From assembly GCA_946885605.1 (NCBI GenBank), contig CAMPGR010000165.1:1-7017 (forward strand): a stretch of DNA of 7,017 nucleotides, in the 5' to 3' direction. Position 1 is the stretch's first letter. Every line of letters starts with the position of its first letter. Below, in pieces: positions 1 through 5,612 of this stretch. A model generated the notes under the pieces. The model did not search any database. It had not been told where the DNA came from and saw only the letters and a program-made list of their open reading frames with translations. A program made the translations under genes and the position numbers. The stretch comes from an uncultured Pseudomonadota bacterium. Lineage in GTDB: Bacteria > Pseudomonadota > Gammaproteobacteria > Burkholderiales > SG8-41.

Positions 1-41
1 TGACAGTGGGGCGCCGTCCGAAGCCGCCGCAGCAGAAGTAA
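1..41 (+). CDS. Possible 3' end of a convergent gene, perhaps a DegS/DegQ-type serine protease (partial)
   Basis: Reading the plus strand from base 3 gives twelve codons (TVGRRPKPPQQK) and then TAA at 39-41. A beta-strand-like TVGRRP followed by a proline/glutamine tail resembles the end of the last PDZ domain in periplasmic DegS/AlgW-like proteases. From memory, such a protease gene often lies next to tatC, convergent to it, in betaproteobacteria. The stop falls seven bases before the left arm of the inverted repeat, as expected if that repeat sits between two convergent genes. Only twelve residues are visible, so both the existence of the gene and its product are inference. A second plus-strand frame (from base 2) is also open here, but it runs on antisense to tatC. 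Confidence 0.33.
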   Translation, partial: TVGRRPKPPQQK

Positions 42-47
42 CGGTTC

Positions 48-133
48 GCTTAGGGGACGGACTACTAAGGCAGACTGGCGAGAGCAGCCTTTCGCGATCT
101 GTTCCCAACGCCTTGGTGGTCTGTCCCCTAAGC
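48..133. repeat. Long imperfect inverted repeat (REP/BIME-like element) between tatC and a convergent gene end
   Basis: Bases 48-71 and 110-133 are inverted copies, 24 bases each, matching at 21 of 24 positions. The outermost eleven bases (GCTTAGGGGAC) are identical. The 38-base centre contains a smaller hairpin, GCGAGA (78-83) with TTTCGC (90-95), flanked by AGA/TCT (72-74 with 98-100). The right arm ends three bases before the tatC stop codon. The core TTAGGGGACAGACCAC resembles sequences I recall as dispersed REP-like repeats near RAYT (Y1-type) transposases in betaproteobacteria; this link is from memory. No transposase is in the window. Neither side of the stem has a T-run, so it is not a canonical intrinsic terminator, although a stem this long could still block 3' exonucleases or pausing polymerases from either side. 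Confidence 0.8.
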
Positions 134-136
134 ATA

Positions 137-943
137 TCAACGGCCCTTCTGGTCCGCCTCGATCTTGTCGAGTTCGGCCTCCATTTCGGCGTCCGACAGC
201 GGCCGATACGGATCGGATTCGTCTTCCTGGCGCGGCCGCACGAAGCCCGCCGCATAGATTCCCAGCTGGTACAGCACGCACATCGGAATCGCCAGCAGAA
301 GTTGCGACAGCACGTCGGGCGGCGTCACGACGGCGGCAATGACAAACGCGCCGACGATCACGTAGCCGCGCATCTCCTTGAGCTTCTCGACCGTGACCGC
401 GCCGGTACGCACGAGCACGAGTTGCAGCAGCGGTATCTCGAACGTGATGCCGAAAGCGAGGAACATCGTCATGACGAAGCTCAAGTACGCTTCGATATCG
501 GGCGCTGGGGTGATGGCTTCGGGCGCAAAGGACTGGATGGCGTGGAACACCAGGCGAAACACGACGAAATAACAGTACGCGATGCCGAGGAAAAAAAGCA
601 CGGTGCTGCTCACGACTAAAGGGAACGCGATGCGCTTTTCGTGCGCATAGAGCCCGGGCGCGACGAACGCCCAGGCCTGGTAGAGTACGTACGGAAGCGC
701 AATCAGGAAAGCGGCGAGGATCGTCACCTTGAGCGGCACGAAAACCGGCGACACCACGCCGGTGGCGATCATCCGCGTTCCTTCGGGGAGCGCCTCGGTC
801 ATCGGCCGCGCGAGGACATCGTACACGGCGCCGACACCCGGCCAGATCGAGAGGACCACGCTGAAGACGGCGACTGCCACCAGCGCGCGGATGAGGCGGT
901 CGCGCAGCTCGACCAGGTGCGAGATGAAAGTATCTTCGCTCAT
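137..943 (-). CDS. tatC: Twin-arginine translocase subunit TatC
   Basis: TatC is the polytopic inner-membrane core of the Tat translocase. With TatB it forms the receptor for the twin-arginine signal peptides of folded proteins. The 268-residue product has the usual length and about six hydrophobic segments. Family landmarks are HLVELRDRL at residues 9-17 (E12 and R14 correspond to E. coli E15 and R17), FVAPGLYAHEKR at 93-104 (F93 and E102, the signal-peptide binding loop), FGITFEIP at 164-171 with E169, and VVTPPD at 205-210. The C-terminal tail from about residue 237 is acidic and cytoplasmic. The ATG lies 21 bases after the tatB stop, with no strong Shine-Dalgarno sequence, so translation may be coupled to tatB. 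It is the last gene of the his-tat cluster, followed at once by the 48-133 inverted repeat. Confidence 0.97.
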   Translation of the reverse strand: MSEDTFISHLVELRDRLIRALVAVAVFSVVLSIWPGVGAVYDVLARPMTEALPEGTRMIATGVVSPVFVPLKVTILAAFLIALPYVLYQAWAFVAPGLYAHEKRIAFPLVVSSTVLFFLGIAYCYFVVFRLVFHAIQSFAPEAITPAPDIEAYLSFVMTMFLAFGITFEIPLLQLVLVRTGAVTVEKLKEMRGYVIVGAFVIAAVVTPPDVLSQLLLAIPMCVLYQLGIYAAGFVRPRQEDESDPYRPLSDAEMEAELDKIEADQKGR

Positions 944-964
944 GCGGCGGCTCGCGCCCGGCGA

Positions 965-1363
965 TCAGCTCTGCCTGCGTTCGGGCGCGGGCGGCAGAGC
1001 GTCCGCCGCACGCGTCGCTTCCTCGCCCGCGGAAGCCGGTGCCGCTTCGGCCGGTTGCGACGCCGCTCCCGCGGCGTCCCCGTGGTCGGCGATCTTCCTC
1101 AATTCGCTTTCCGTCTCGTTGATTTCGCGGGAGACCGAGTGCTCCAGCGAGCGTGCTGCGTCCTGCATCGAGGCCTGGAGTTTCCTGAGTTCCTCGAGCT
1201 CCATCTCGCGGCTGATGTCGGCCTTCACGTCATTCACGTAGCGCTGCATGCGCCCGAAGAGGTGCCCCAGCGTACGCGCCGCCTTCGGGAGCCGCTCCGG
1301 GCCGATCACGAGCAACGCCACCACGGCGATGATGACAAGCTCGGAGAAGCCGATATCGAACAT
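965..1363 (-). CDS. tatB: Sec-independent translocase subunit TatB
   Basis: TatB pairs with TatC in the substrate-binding complex of the Tat pathway. The 132-residue protein begins MFDIGFSELVIIAVVALLVI, the short N-terminal membrane helix carrying the conserved E8. The hinge motif GPERLPKAARTLG follows at residues 21-33. Next comes a charged, probably amphipathic or coiled helix (about 34-95), and the C-terminal 35 residues are rich in Ala, Pro and Glu and likely disordered. GPERLP together with E8 separates it from TatA, which has FGTKKL. It is shorter than E. coli TatB (171 residues), the difference being in the variable tail. The start is 55 bases after the tatA stop. The bases just upstream (CCCTTTCCGGC) are pyrimidine-rich and lack a clear Shine-Dalgarno sequence, so initiation may be weaker than for tatA. 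Confidence 0.96.
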   Translation of the reverse strand: MFDIGFSELVIIAVVALLVIGPERLPKAARTLGHLFGRMQRYVNDVKADISREMELEELRKLQASMQDAARSLEHSVSREINETESELRKIADHGDAAGAASQPAEAAPASAGEEATRAADALPPAPERRQS

Positions 1364-1389
1364 GCCGGAAAGGGATGAGCAAGGCGTGA

Positions 1390-1430
1390 GGCGGGCCGCA
1401 GCCTCCCGCCGAGACCCGCTAGACGCGGGT
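1390..1430 (-). other. Tandem GC-rich stem-loops at the tatA stop codon and in the tatA-tatB gap
   Basis: Two perfect six-base inverted repeats lie back to back. ACCCGC (1414-1419) pairs with GCGGGT (1425-1430) around a five-base loop; this hairpin spans the tatA stop codon (1419-1421). GGCGGG (1390-1395) pairs with CCCGCC (1405-1410) around a nine-base loop in the intergenic gap. Neither is followed by a U-run in the tat transcript, so complete intrinsic termination is unlikely. A role in stabilising the tatA 3' end or in partial read-through is inference. It would fit the known need for much more TatA than TatB or TatC. Confidence 0.5.
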
Positions 1431-1649
1431 GGATTCCTTCCTCGCCTCGCCCTCGATCGTCTGGCCGGTGCCCGGCGGAATCTCCGCCTTGGCCTGTGCG
1501 GACTTGTCCTCTTCGGACTTCACGCCTTCCCTGAAGCCTTTCACCGCGCTCCCGAGATCGGTCCCAAGATTGCGCAGCTTCTTCGTGCCGAAGACGAGCA
1601 CGACCACGAGCAGCACGATAAGCCAATGCCAGATACTGAATGAACCCAT
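1419..1649 (-). CDS. tatA: Sec-independent translocase subunit TatA
   Basis: TatA oligomerises at the TatBC-substrate complex to allow folded proteins through the inner membrane. The 76-residue product has a short N-terminal membrane helix ([20 protein letters not shown]) with a polar residue, H8, at the usual place. The hinge [14 protein letters not shown] follows at about residues 20-33, then an amphipathic helix ([11 protein letters not shown]) and a charged tail. The frame is open further upstream, but this ATG at 1647-1649 starts the canonical TatA sequence. It has a good Shine-Dalgarno sequence, AGGAG (1658-1662), eight bases away, the clearest in the tat cluster. The gap to hisE is 120 bases. 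Many related genomes place a HIT-family gene there; none is present here. Confidence 0.96.
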   Translation of the reverse strand: MGSFSIWHWLIVLLVVVLVFGTKKLRNLGTDLGSAVKGFREGVKSEEDKSAQAKAEIPPGTGQTIEGEARKESTRV

Positions 1650-1657
1650 GTCGATTA

Positions 1658-1700
1658 CTCCTGCGGCCCCGAAAGCGCTACAAACGCCACCCTGGCCGCA
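1658..1700 (-). promoter_or_regulatory. tatA ribosome binding site with an adjoining leader hairpin
   Basis: The Shine-Dalgarno AGGAG occupies 1658-1662. In the transcript UGCGGCC (1694-1700) can pair with GGCCGCA (1662-1668), a perfect seven-base stem with a 25-base loop. Two further G-U pairs (1701 with 1661, 1702 with 1660) would extend it into the first three bases of the Shine-Dalgarno sequence. The loop can form a small inner GCG/CGC stem. The pairing is seen directly; any effect on tatA translation is inference. The loop is large, so stability is uncertain. Confidence 0.45.
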
Positions 1701-1769
1701 AATCAAGCCCCATCACCGCTTAGGCTCCGCCGCACCGCCCCCGTTCCCTGTCGGGGCAAAAGCCGCAGG

Positions 1770-2090
1770 CTAGCTCCGCGCCTTTTTCTCGTCGATCCCT
1801 GAAATGCCCTCTCGGCGTCTGAGTTCGGCAAGCACGTCGTCCGGTCCGAGCCCGTGCCACGCGAGCAGGATCATGCTGTGGAACCACAGGTCGGCCGTTT
1901 CCCGAACGATCTGAAGTTTATCACCGTCCTTCGAGGCGAGCAGGGTTTCGGCCGCCTCTTCCGCGACCTTCTTCAGCACCGCGTCCTGGCCCTTGGCAAA
2001 CAGGCTCGCGACATAGGAACTCGCCGGATCCGACTGGCGTCGCGCGGCGATCACTTCGCCGAGCCTCCGCAGTATGCTGGCATCGATCAT
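1770..2090 (-). CDS. hisE: Phosphoribosyl-ATP pyrophosphatase HisE
   Basis: HisE hydrolyses phosphoribosyl-ATP to phosphoribosyl-AMP and pyrophosphate, the second step of histidine synthesis. The 106-residue protein is a stand-alone all-alpha MazG-like enzyme rather than the HisIE fusion of enterobacteria. Visible family features are [16 protein letters not shown] (residues 21-36), the metal-binding KKVAEEAAE (40-48; E44, E45, E48) with RETADLWFH (63-71; E64, D67), and a tail [10 protein letters not shown]. The frame is open upstream to 2192, but that part is antisense-like filler over hisI. The ATG at 2088-2090 overlaps the hisI stop as ATGA (2087-2090), typical of translational coupling, with an AAGGAC about a dozen bases upstream. 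Confidence 0.95.
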   Translation of the reverse strand: MIDASILRRLGEVIAARRQSDPASSYVASLFAKGQDAVLKKVAEEAAETLLASKDGDKLQIVRETADLWFHSMILLAWHGLGPDDVLAELRRREGISGIDEKKARS

Positions 2091-2476
2091 GAGCGGTAGA
2101 TGTCCTTGGGGTCCTTGAGCACCGGATCGGTCGCAACCCAGTCGCGTCCCTCCAGCTTCTGGAAGAAACAGCTGTGGCGCCCGGTGTGGCACGCGATGCC
2201 ACCCGTCTGCTCCACCTCGATCAGGATCGCGTCCTGATCGCAGTCAAGCCGGATCGATTTCACTTTCTGCACGTGCCCCGATTCCTCGCCCTTGCGCCAA
2301 AGCTTGCGGCGGGATCGCGACCAGTAGTGCGCTTCTCCGGTCTCGGCCGTTCTCTTGAGCGCCTCCCGGTTCATCCACGCGACCGTGAGCACGCGGCCGG
2401 AGGCGGCTTCCTGCGCGACCGCGGCCACCAGCCCGTCCTGCGTCCAGTTCACCTTGTTGAGCCAGGCGTCTTTCAT
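2087..2476 (-). CDS. hisI: Phosphoribosyl-AMP cyclohydrolase HisI
   Basis: HisI opens the adenine ring of phosphoribosyl-AMP to give ProFAR, the third step of histidine synthesis. The 129-residue protein is a complete stand-alone cyclohydrolase. It shows [16 protein letters not shown] at residues 53-68, then the metal site DCDQD at 78-82 (D78, D80, D82 for Mg; C79) and [14 protein letters not shown] at 92-105 (C96 and C103, which with C79 are the expected zinc ligands). The ATG at 2474-2476 has only a weak GGA upstream. The gene follows hisF after a 58-base gap containing a stem-loop, and its stop overlaps the hisE start by four bases, so HisI and HisE are probably made in step. Confidence 0.96.
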   Translation of the reverse strand: MKDAWLNKVNWTQDGLVAAVAQEAASGRVLTVAWMNREALKRTAETGEAHYWSRSRRKLWRKGEESGHVQKVKSIRLDCDQDAILIEVEQTGGIACHTGRHSCFFQKLEGRDWVATDPVLKDPKDIYRS

Positions 2477-2517
2477 GACGATCCGTGTGCGGTTGGAGGC
2501 AGTCTAGCAGATCTCGC

Positions 2518-2534
2518 TCCCCGAACCTCGGGGA
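2518..2534 (-). other. Perfect stem-loop immediately after the hisF stop codon
   Basis: TCCCCGA (2518-2524) and TCGGGGA (2528-2534) are perfect inverted copies, seven bases each, around a three-base loop. In the his transcript the hairpin starts at the first base after the hisF TGA (2535-2537). The following bases are GCGAGATCTGC with no U-run, so it does not look like an intrinsic terminator. Transcript processing or stability between hisF and hisI is a possible role, by inference. Confidence 0.55.
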
Positions 2535-3326
2535 TCAAATCCTCACTTCGATGCCTGCGCGCGCCATGTGCGTTTTGGCCTGCCCCACCGTGAGCTCGCC
2601 GTAGTGAAACACACTCGCCGCGAGCACCGCGTCGGCGCGCCCGTCGAGGATGCCGTCCACCAGGTGATCGAGGTTCCCTACGCCGCCGCTCGCGATGATC
2701 GGAATGTCGAGCGCTTCCGAAAACGCGCGCGTGAGCTCGATATCGAAACCGTGACGCGTGCCGTCACGATCCATGCTGGTCAATAGGATCTCTCCGGCAC
2801 CAAGCGCCTGCACACGACGGCCCCATTCGAGCGCGTCGAGTCCGGTCGGACGCCGGCCGCCGTGGGTAAAGACCTCCCAGCGAAGTGGGCCGGCCTCGTC
2901 CGCAGGCGCGGCATCGGGGAGTACGCGCTTTGCATCGATCGCGACCACGATGCACTGCGCGCCGTAACGGGCGCTCGCGTCGCCGACGAGCTGCGGGTGC
3001 TCCACCGCCGCCGTGTTGATGCTCACCTTGTCCGCGCCGGCATTCAAGAGGCGGCGCACGTCTTCCACGCTGCGCACGCCGCCGCCGACGGTGAGCGGAA
3101 TGAAGACCTGCGCGGCGACGCTTTCAATGATCGACAGGATGAGGCCGCGCTGGTCGCTGCTCGCGGTAATGTCGAGAAAGGCGAGCTCGTCGGCGCCCTG
3201 TTCATCGTAGCGGCGCGCGATCTCGACCGGGTCCCCGGCATCGCGCAGCCCCACGAAGTTGACGCCCTTCACCACCCGCCCTGCCGTGACGTCCAGACAG
3301 GGAATGACGCGTTTGGCGAGACCCAT
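2535..3326 (-). CDS. hisF: Imidazole glycerol phosphate synthase cyclase subunit HisF
   Basis: HisF uses ammonia delivered by HisH to convert PRFAR into imidazole glycerol phosphate and AICAR, linking histidine to purine synthesis. The 263-residue (beta/alpha)8 barrel starts [13 protein letters not shown], with catalytic D12. It continues with [10 protein letters not shown] (52-61), the phosphate loop TVGGGVRS (79-86), AIDAKRV with catalytic D131 (129-135), SMDRDGT (184-190) and the second phosphate loop IASGGVGN (211-218). It is slightly longer than the usual 250-258 residues because of a Pro/Ala-rich stretch after D131 (about 136-148). The start is nine bases after the hisA stop. No strong Shine-Dalgarno sequence is evident, so coupling to hisA is likely. 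Confidence 0.97.
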   Translation of the reverse strand: MGLAKRVIPCLDVTAGRVVKGVNFVGLRDAGDPVEIARRYDEQGADELAFLDITASSDQRGLILSIIESVAAQVFIPLTVGGGVRSVEDVRRLLNAGADKVSINTAAVEHPQLVGDASARYGAQCIVVAIDAKRVLPDAAPADEAGPLRWEVFTHGGRRPTGLDALEWGRRVQALGAGEILLTSMDRDGTRHGFDIELTRAFSEALDIPIIASGGVGNLDHLVDGILDGRADAVLAASVFHYGELTVGQAKTHMARAGIEVRI

Positions 3327-3335
3327 CGCGGCCGC

Positions 3336-4088
3336 TCAAGCTTCGGCCTTGCCGGAAAGCTGGTCCGCGAGCTTCTGCGCTTCCGCGAAACTGAGAGTGC
3401 CCTGATACACCGCCCGTCCGGTGATGGCGCCGACGATGCCCTCCGACTCGACCTCGCACAGCGCCTTGACGTCGTCGAGGTTGGTGATGCCGCCGCTTGC
3501 GATGACGGGCGCCGTCAGCTGGCGCGCGAGCGCGACTGTGGCTTCGATGTTCACGCCGCTCAGCATGCCGTCGCGCCCGATGTCGGTGTAGATCACCGCT
3601 TCGACGCCGTAGTCCTGGAATTTCTTCGCGAGATCGACGACGTCGTGCCGCGTCATCTTCGACCACCCGTCGACTGCAACCTTGCCGTCCTTCGCGTCGA
3701 GCGCAACCATGACGTGGCCGGTGAAGGCGCTGCATGCATCGTGCAGGAATCCCGGCGTCTTGACCGCGGCCGTTCCGATGATGACGTAGCTCACTCCCGC
3801 GTCAAGATACTTTTCGATGGTATCGAGGTCGCGGATGCCGCCTCCGAGCTGTATCGGCACCTTGTCGCCCACCGCGGCCGTGATTGCCTTGATCGCGTGC
3901 TCGTTCTTGGGGCGCCCGGCAGCCGCGCCGTTCAAATCGATGACATGGAGCCTCCGGGCGCCCTGTTCGAGCCAGCGCGTCGCCATTGCCCCCGGGTCTT
4001 CCGAAAAAACGGTGGCGTCCTGCATGACGCCCTGCCTGAGACGTACACACTTGCCATCCTTCAAGTCAATGGCGGGAATGATCAGCAT
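3336..4088 (-). CDS. hisA: ProFAR isomerase HisA (phosphoribosylformimino-AICAR phosphate isomerase)
   Basis: HisA performs the Amadori-type isomerisation of ProFAR to PRFAR, the substrate of HisH-HisF. The 250-residue (beta/alpha)8 barrel starts [20 protein letters not shown] with catalytic D8. It has HVIDLNGA (48-55), the phosphate loop LGGGIRD (81-87), [15 protein letters not shown] with D131 and W142 (128-142), TDIGRDGM (168-175) and IASGGITN (196-203). Length and motifs are typical, and HisA rather than HisF is shown by RLRQG and DGW. The ATG at 4086-4088 follows a 146-base gap after hisH. The bases before it (CTGCTTCTCCCGCT) are pyrimidine-rich with no recognisable Shine-Dalgarno sequence, although the protein start itself is well fixed by the family. 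Confidence 0.97.
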   Translation of the reverse strand: MLIIPAIDLKDGKCVRLRQGVMQDATVFSEDPGAMATRWLEQGARRLHVIDLNGAAAGRPKNEHAIKAITAAVGDKVPIQLGGGIRDLDTIEKYLDAGVSYVIIGTAAVKTPGFLHDACSAFTGHVMVALDAKDGKVAVDGWSKMTRHDVVDLAKKFQDYGVEAVIYTDIGRDGMLSGVNIEATVALARQLTAPVIASGGITNLDDVKALCEVESEGIVGAITGRAVYQGTLSFAEAQKLADQLSGKAEA

Positions 4089-4209
4089 AGCGGGAGAAGC
4101 AGGTTGCAGCGGCAGGCGGGTGTGGGCACTCAGTCAAGCCGCGGGAAATATAAAGACCATTGCAGCGGGGTCGGGGATCGTGCCAGAGGGTTTCGGTGGA
4201 TATTTACCA

Positions 4210-4238
4210 ATCATACACAACGTCGACGCCCGTCTCAT
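4210..4238 (-). promoter_or_regulatory. Candidate internal promoter upstream of hisA
   Basis: On the minus strand ATGAGA (4233-4238; 4 of 6 matches to TTGACA) is followed after exactly 17 bases by TATGAT (4210-4215; 5 of 6 to TATAAT). The -35 part overlaps the hisH stop codon (4235-4237). The spacer holds an eight-base palindrome, CGTCGACG (4221-4228). The gap from 4089 to 4234 is the longest in the his genes and is less GC-rich than the coding regions around it, so an internal start for hisAFIE-tat is possible. Hexamer matches of this quality also arise by chance; no operator or transcription factor is identified. Confidence 0.3.
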
Positions 4239-4918
4239 AGTACCGCGGAACGGTTGCGGCCGGATGCCCGGGTTGCATCGCGCAGCGGCGCCCATGAAAC
4301 GAAATTCGCGAGCAGCTGCAGCCCGGCCGCCTGGCTTTTCTCCGGGTGGAATTGCACTGCAAAAACATTGTCCCGCGCGACCGCGCACGTGAACGCCGAG
4401 GGATAGAGGGTGTAGCCGACGCACGACTGCGGGTCGGCCGGCTCGACATAGTAGCTGTGCACGAAGTAGAAGCGACTTCCGGTCGTGATGCCCTTCCACA
4501 TCGGATGGCTCGCGGTTTGGTGCACTTCGTTCCATCCCATGTGAGGCACCTTGAGCTTCGCGCCCTGTATGTCCCGTAGCGGCTCGGCGAAGCGACGGAC
4601 CTTACCGGGGAGCAGGCCCAGGCCGGCAACGGCGCCTTCCTCGCTGTGGTCAAAGAGCATCTGCAGCCCGATGCATATGCCAAGAAAGGGCTTTTCGAGC
4701 GCGGCGGCGACGATCGCATCGCGCAGACCGCGGCTTTCCATCTCCCGCATGCAATCGGGCATCGCTCCCTGCCCCGGAAATACCACTCGGCTGGCCTCGT
4801 GGACGACACGTGGATCGCTCGTTACGCGTACCACGTGCCCGGGCGCCACCTGCTCGAGCGCCTTGGCTACCGAGCGCAGATTGCCCATGCCGTAGTCGAT
4901 GACTGCGATGTCCGTCAT
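4235..4918 (-). CDS. hisH: Imidazole glycerol phosphate synthase glutamine amidotransferase subunit HisH
   Basis: HisH is the class I glutaminase that feeds ammonia to HisF. The 227-residue protein starts MTDIAVIDYGMGNLRSVAKA. It has the oxyanion strand PGQGAMPD (48-55), the nucleophile elbow GICIGLQ with C82 (80-86), PHMGWNEV (125-132), YFVHSYYV (151-158), and the catalytic His/Glu in FHPEKSQ (H191, E193; 190-196). The triad is intact. Conservation ends near LLANFVSW (202-209). A further 18 residues form an Arg-rich tail, making the protein somewhat longer than the common 200-215 residues. The start lies 64 bases after the hisB stop, and no strong Shine-Dalgarno sequence is visible. The 146-base gap to hisA carries a candidate promoter. 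Confidence 0.97.
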   Translation of the reverse strand: MTDIAVIDYGMGNLRSVAKALEQVAPGHVVRVTSDPRVVHEASRVVFPGQGAMPDCMREMESRGLRDAIVAAALEKPFLGICIGLQMLFDHSEEGAVAGLGLLPGKVRRFAEPLRDIQGAKLKVPHMGWNEVHQTASHPMWKGITTGSRFYFVHSYYVEPADPQSCVGYTLYPSAFTCAVARDNVFAVQFHPEKSQAAGLQLLANFVSWAPLRDATRASGRNRSAVL

Positions 4919-4982
4919 TGAAGTTCGTTGCCGGATTTCACGGAAGAGGGACCCCGATTCAGGACCGAACGCGTCGGAATGG

Positions 4983-5570
4983 TCAGAGTGCGCCTTTCGT
5001 CGAAGGAACGGTGCCGCTCGCGCGGGGATCGAGCTCGACCGCCATGCGCAGTGCCCGCCCGAACGCCTTGAACACGGTCTCGGCCTGGTGGTGCGCGTTC
5101 CTTCCCTTCAGGTTGTCGATGTGCAGCGTAACCTGCGCGTGGTTGACGAAGCCCTGGAAGAATTCGCGGATTAGATCCACGTCGAATTCCCCGATGCGGG
5201 CGCGCGCGAAACGGATTTCCATCTCGAGCCCGGGGCGCCCGGAAAGATCGACAACCACGCGCGAGAGCGCTTCGTCCAGCGGCACGTAGGCGTGCCCGTA
5301 GCGGCGGACGCCTTTCTTGTCGCCGCTCGCCTGGGCAAACGCCTGGCCGAGCGCGATCCCGATGTCCTCCACCGTGTGGTGCGCGTCGATGTGCAGATCG
5401 CCTTTTGCCGTCACTTCGAGATCGAAGATGCCGTGGCGCGCAACCTGGTCGAGCATGTGATCGAGGAACGGCACGCCGCTTGCAAGCCGCGCGTGGCCGG
5501 CGCCGTCCAGATTGAGCTTCACGCTGATCTGGGTTTCCAACGTATTGCGGGTGACTTTGGCCTCACGCAT
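4983..5570 (-). CDS. hisB: Imidazoleglycerol-phosphate dehydratase HisB (monofunctional)
   Basis: HisB dehydrates imidazole glycerol phosphate to imidazole acetol phosphate. The 195-residue protein is the dehydratase domain alone, without the N-terminal HAD-type histidinol-phosphate phosphatase of enterobacterial HisB, so that phosphatase must be encoded elsewhere. Its two related halves carry the manganese-binding motifs FLDHML (35-40) with DAHHTVED (62-69), and [10 protein letters not shown] (141-150) with NAHHQAE (158-164). The family's closing PSTKGAL is at 189-195. The ATG at 5568-5570 is preceded by GGAAG five bases upstream, a usable ribosome binding site. It begins 42 bases after the hisC stop. 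Confidence 0.97.
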   Translation of the reverse strand: MREAKVTRNTLETQISVKLNLDGAGHARLASGVPFLDHMLDQVARHGIFDLEVTAKGDLHIDAHHTVEDIGIALGQAFAQASGDKKGVRRYGHAYVPLDEALSRVVVDLSGRPGLEMEIRFARARIGEFDVDLIREFFQGFVNHAQVTLHIDNLKGRNAHHQAETVFKAFGRALRMAVELDPRASGTVPSTKGAL

Positions 5571-5612
5571 GGGCGCTTCCGGGCGGGCGATGGGTGTCGT
5601 GGCGGCGTGCGT

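Noticed and set aside
2..619. A plus-strand frame open from the window edge through the inverted repeat and antisense to tatC.
   Set aside because: Past base 137 it mirrors tatC, and before that it reads through the repeat arms. The TAA at 39-41 in the neighbouring frame gives a more credible gene end.
1419..1706. A longer TatA beginning at 1706.
   Set aside because: TatA proteins begin right at the membrane helix. The ATG at 1649 has an AGGAG at good spacing, and the upstream 19 codons lack TatA character.
1678..1706. A possible tatA promoter, TTGATT and TTGTAG with 17-base spacing on the minus strand.
   Set aside because: The -35 matches 4 of 6 but the -10 only about 2 of 6, which is within chance expectation.
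1739..1757. CCCCG/CGGGG inverted repeat after the hisE stop as a terminator.
   Set aside because: The stem is five bases with an eight-base loop and is followed by GCGGTGCGG rather than a U-run, so it does not support termination between hisE and tatA.
1770..2192. A longer HisE beginning at 2192.
   Set aside because: The extra 34 residues overlap hisI and have no HisE similarity. The ATG at 2090 overlapping the hisI stop gives the canonical start and length.
4134..4214. A 26-codon ATG frame in the hisH-hisA gap on the minus strand (starts MIGKYPPKPSG).
   Set aside because: There is no Shine-Dalgarno sequence upstream and no recognisable peptide family, and its start lies inside the candidate -10 hexamer. 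It cannot be distinguished from chance.
2862..4406. A 514-codon open frame on the plus strand across hisF, hisA and hisH.
   Set aside because: It lies antisense to three clearly conserved enzymes. Its product is Arg/His/Ala/Asp-rich, as expected from reading GC-rich codons backwards, with no family motif. Long antisense frames are usual at this GC content.
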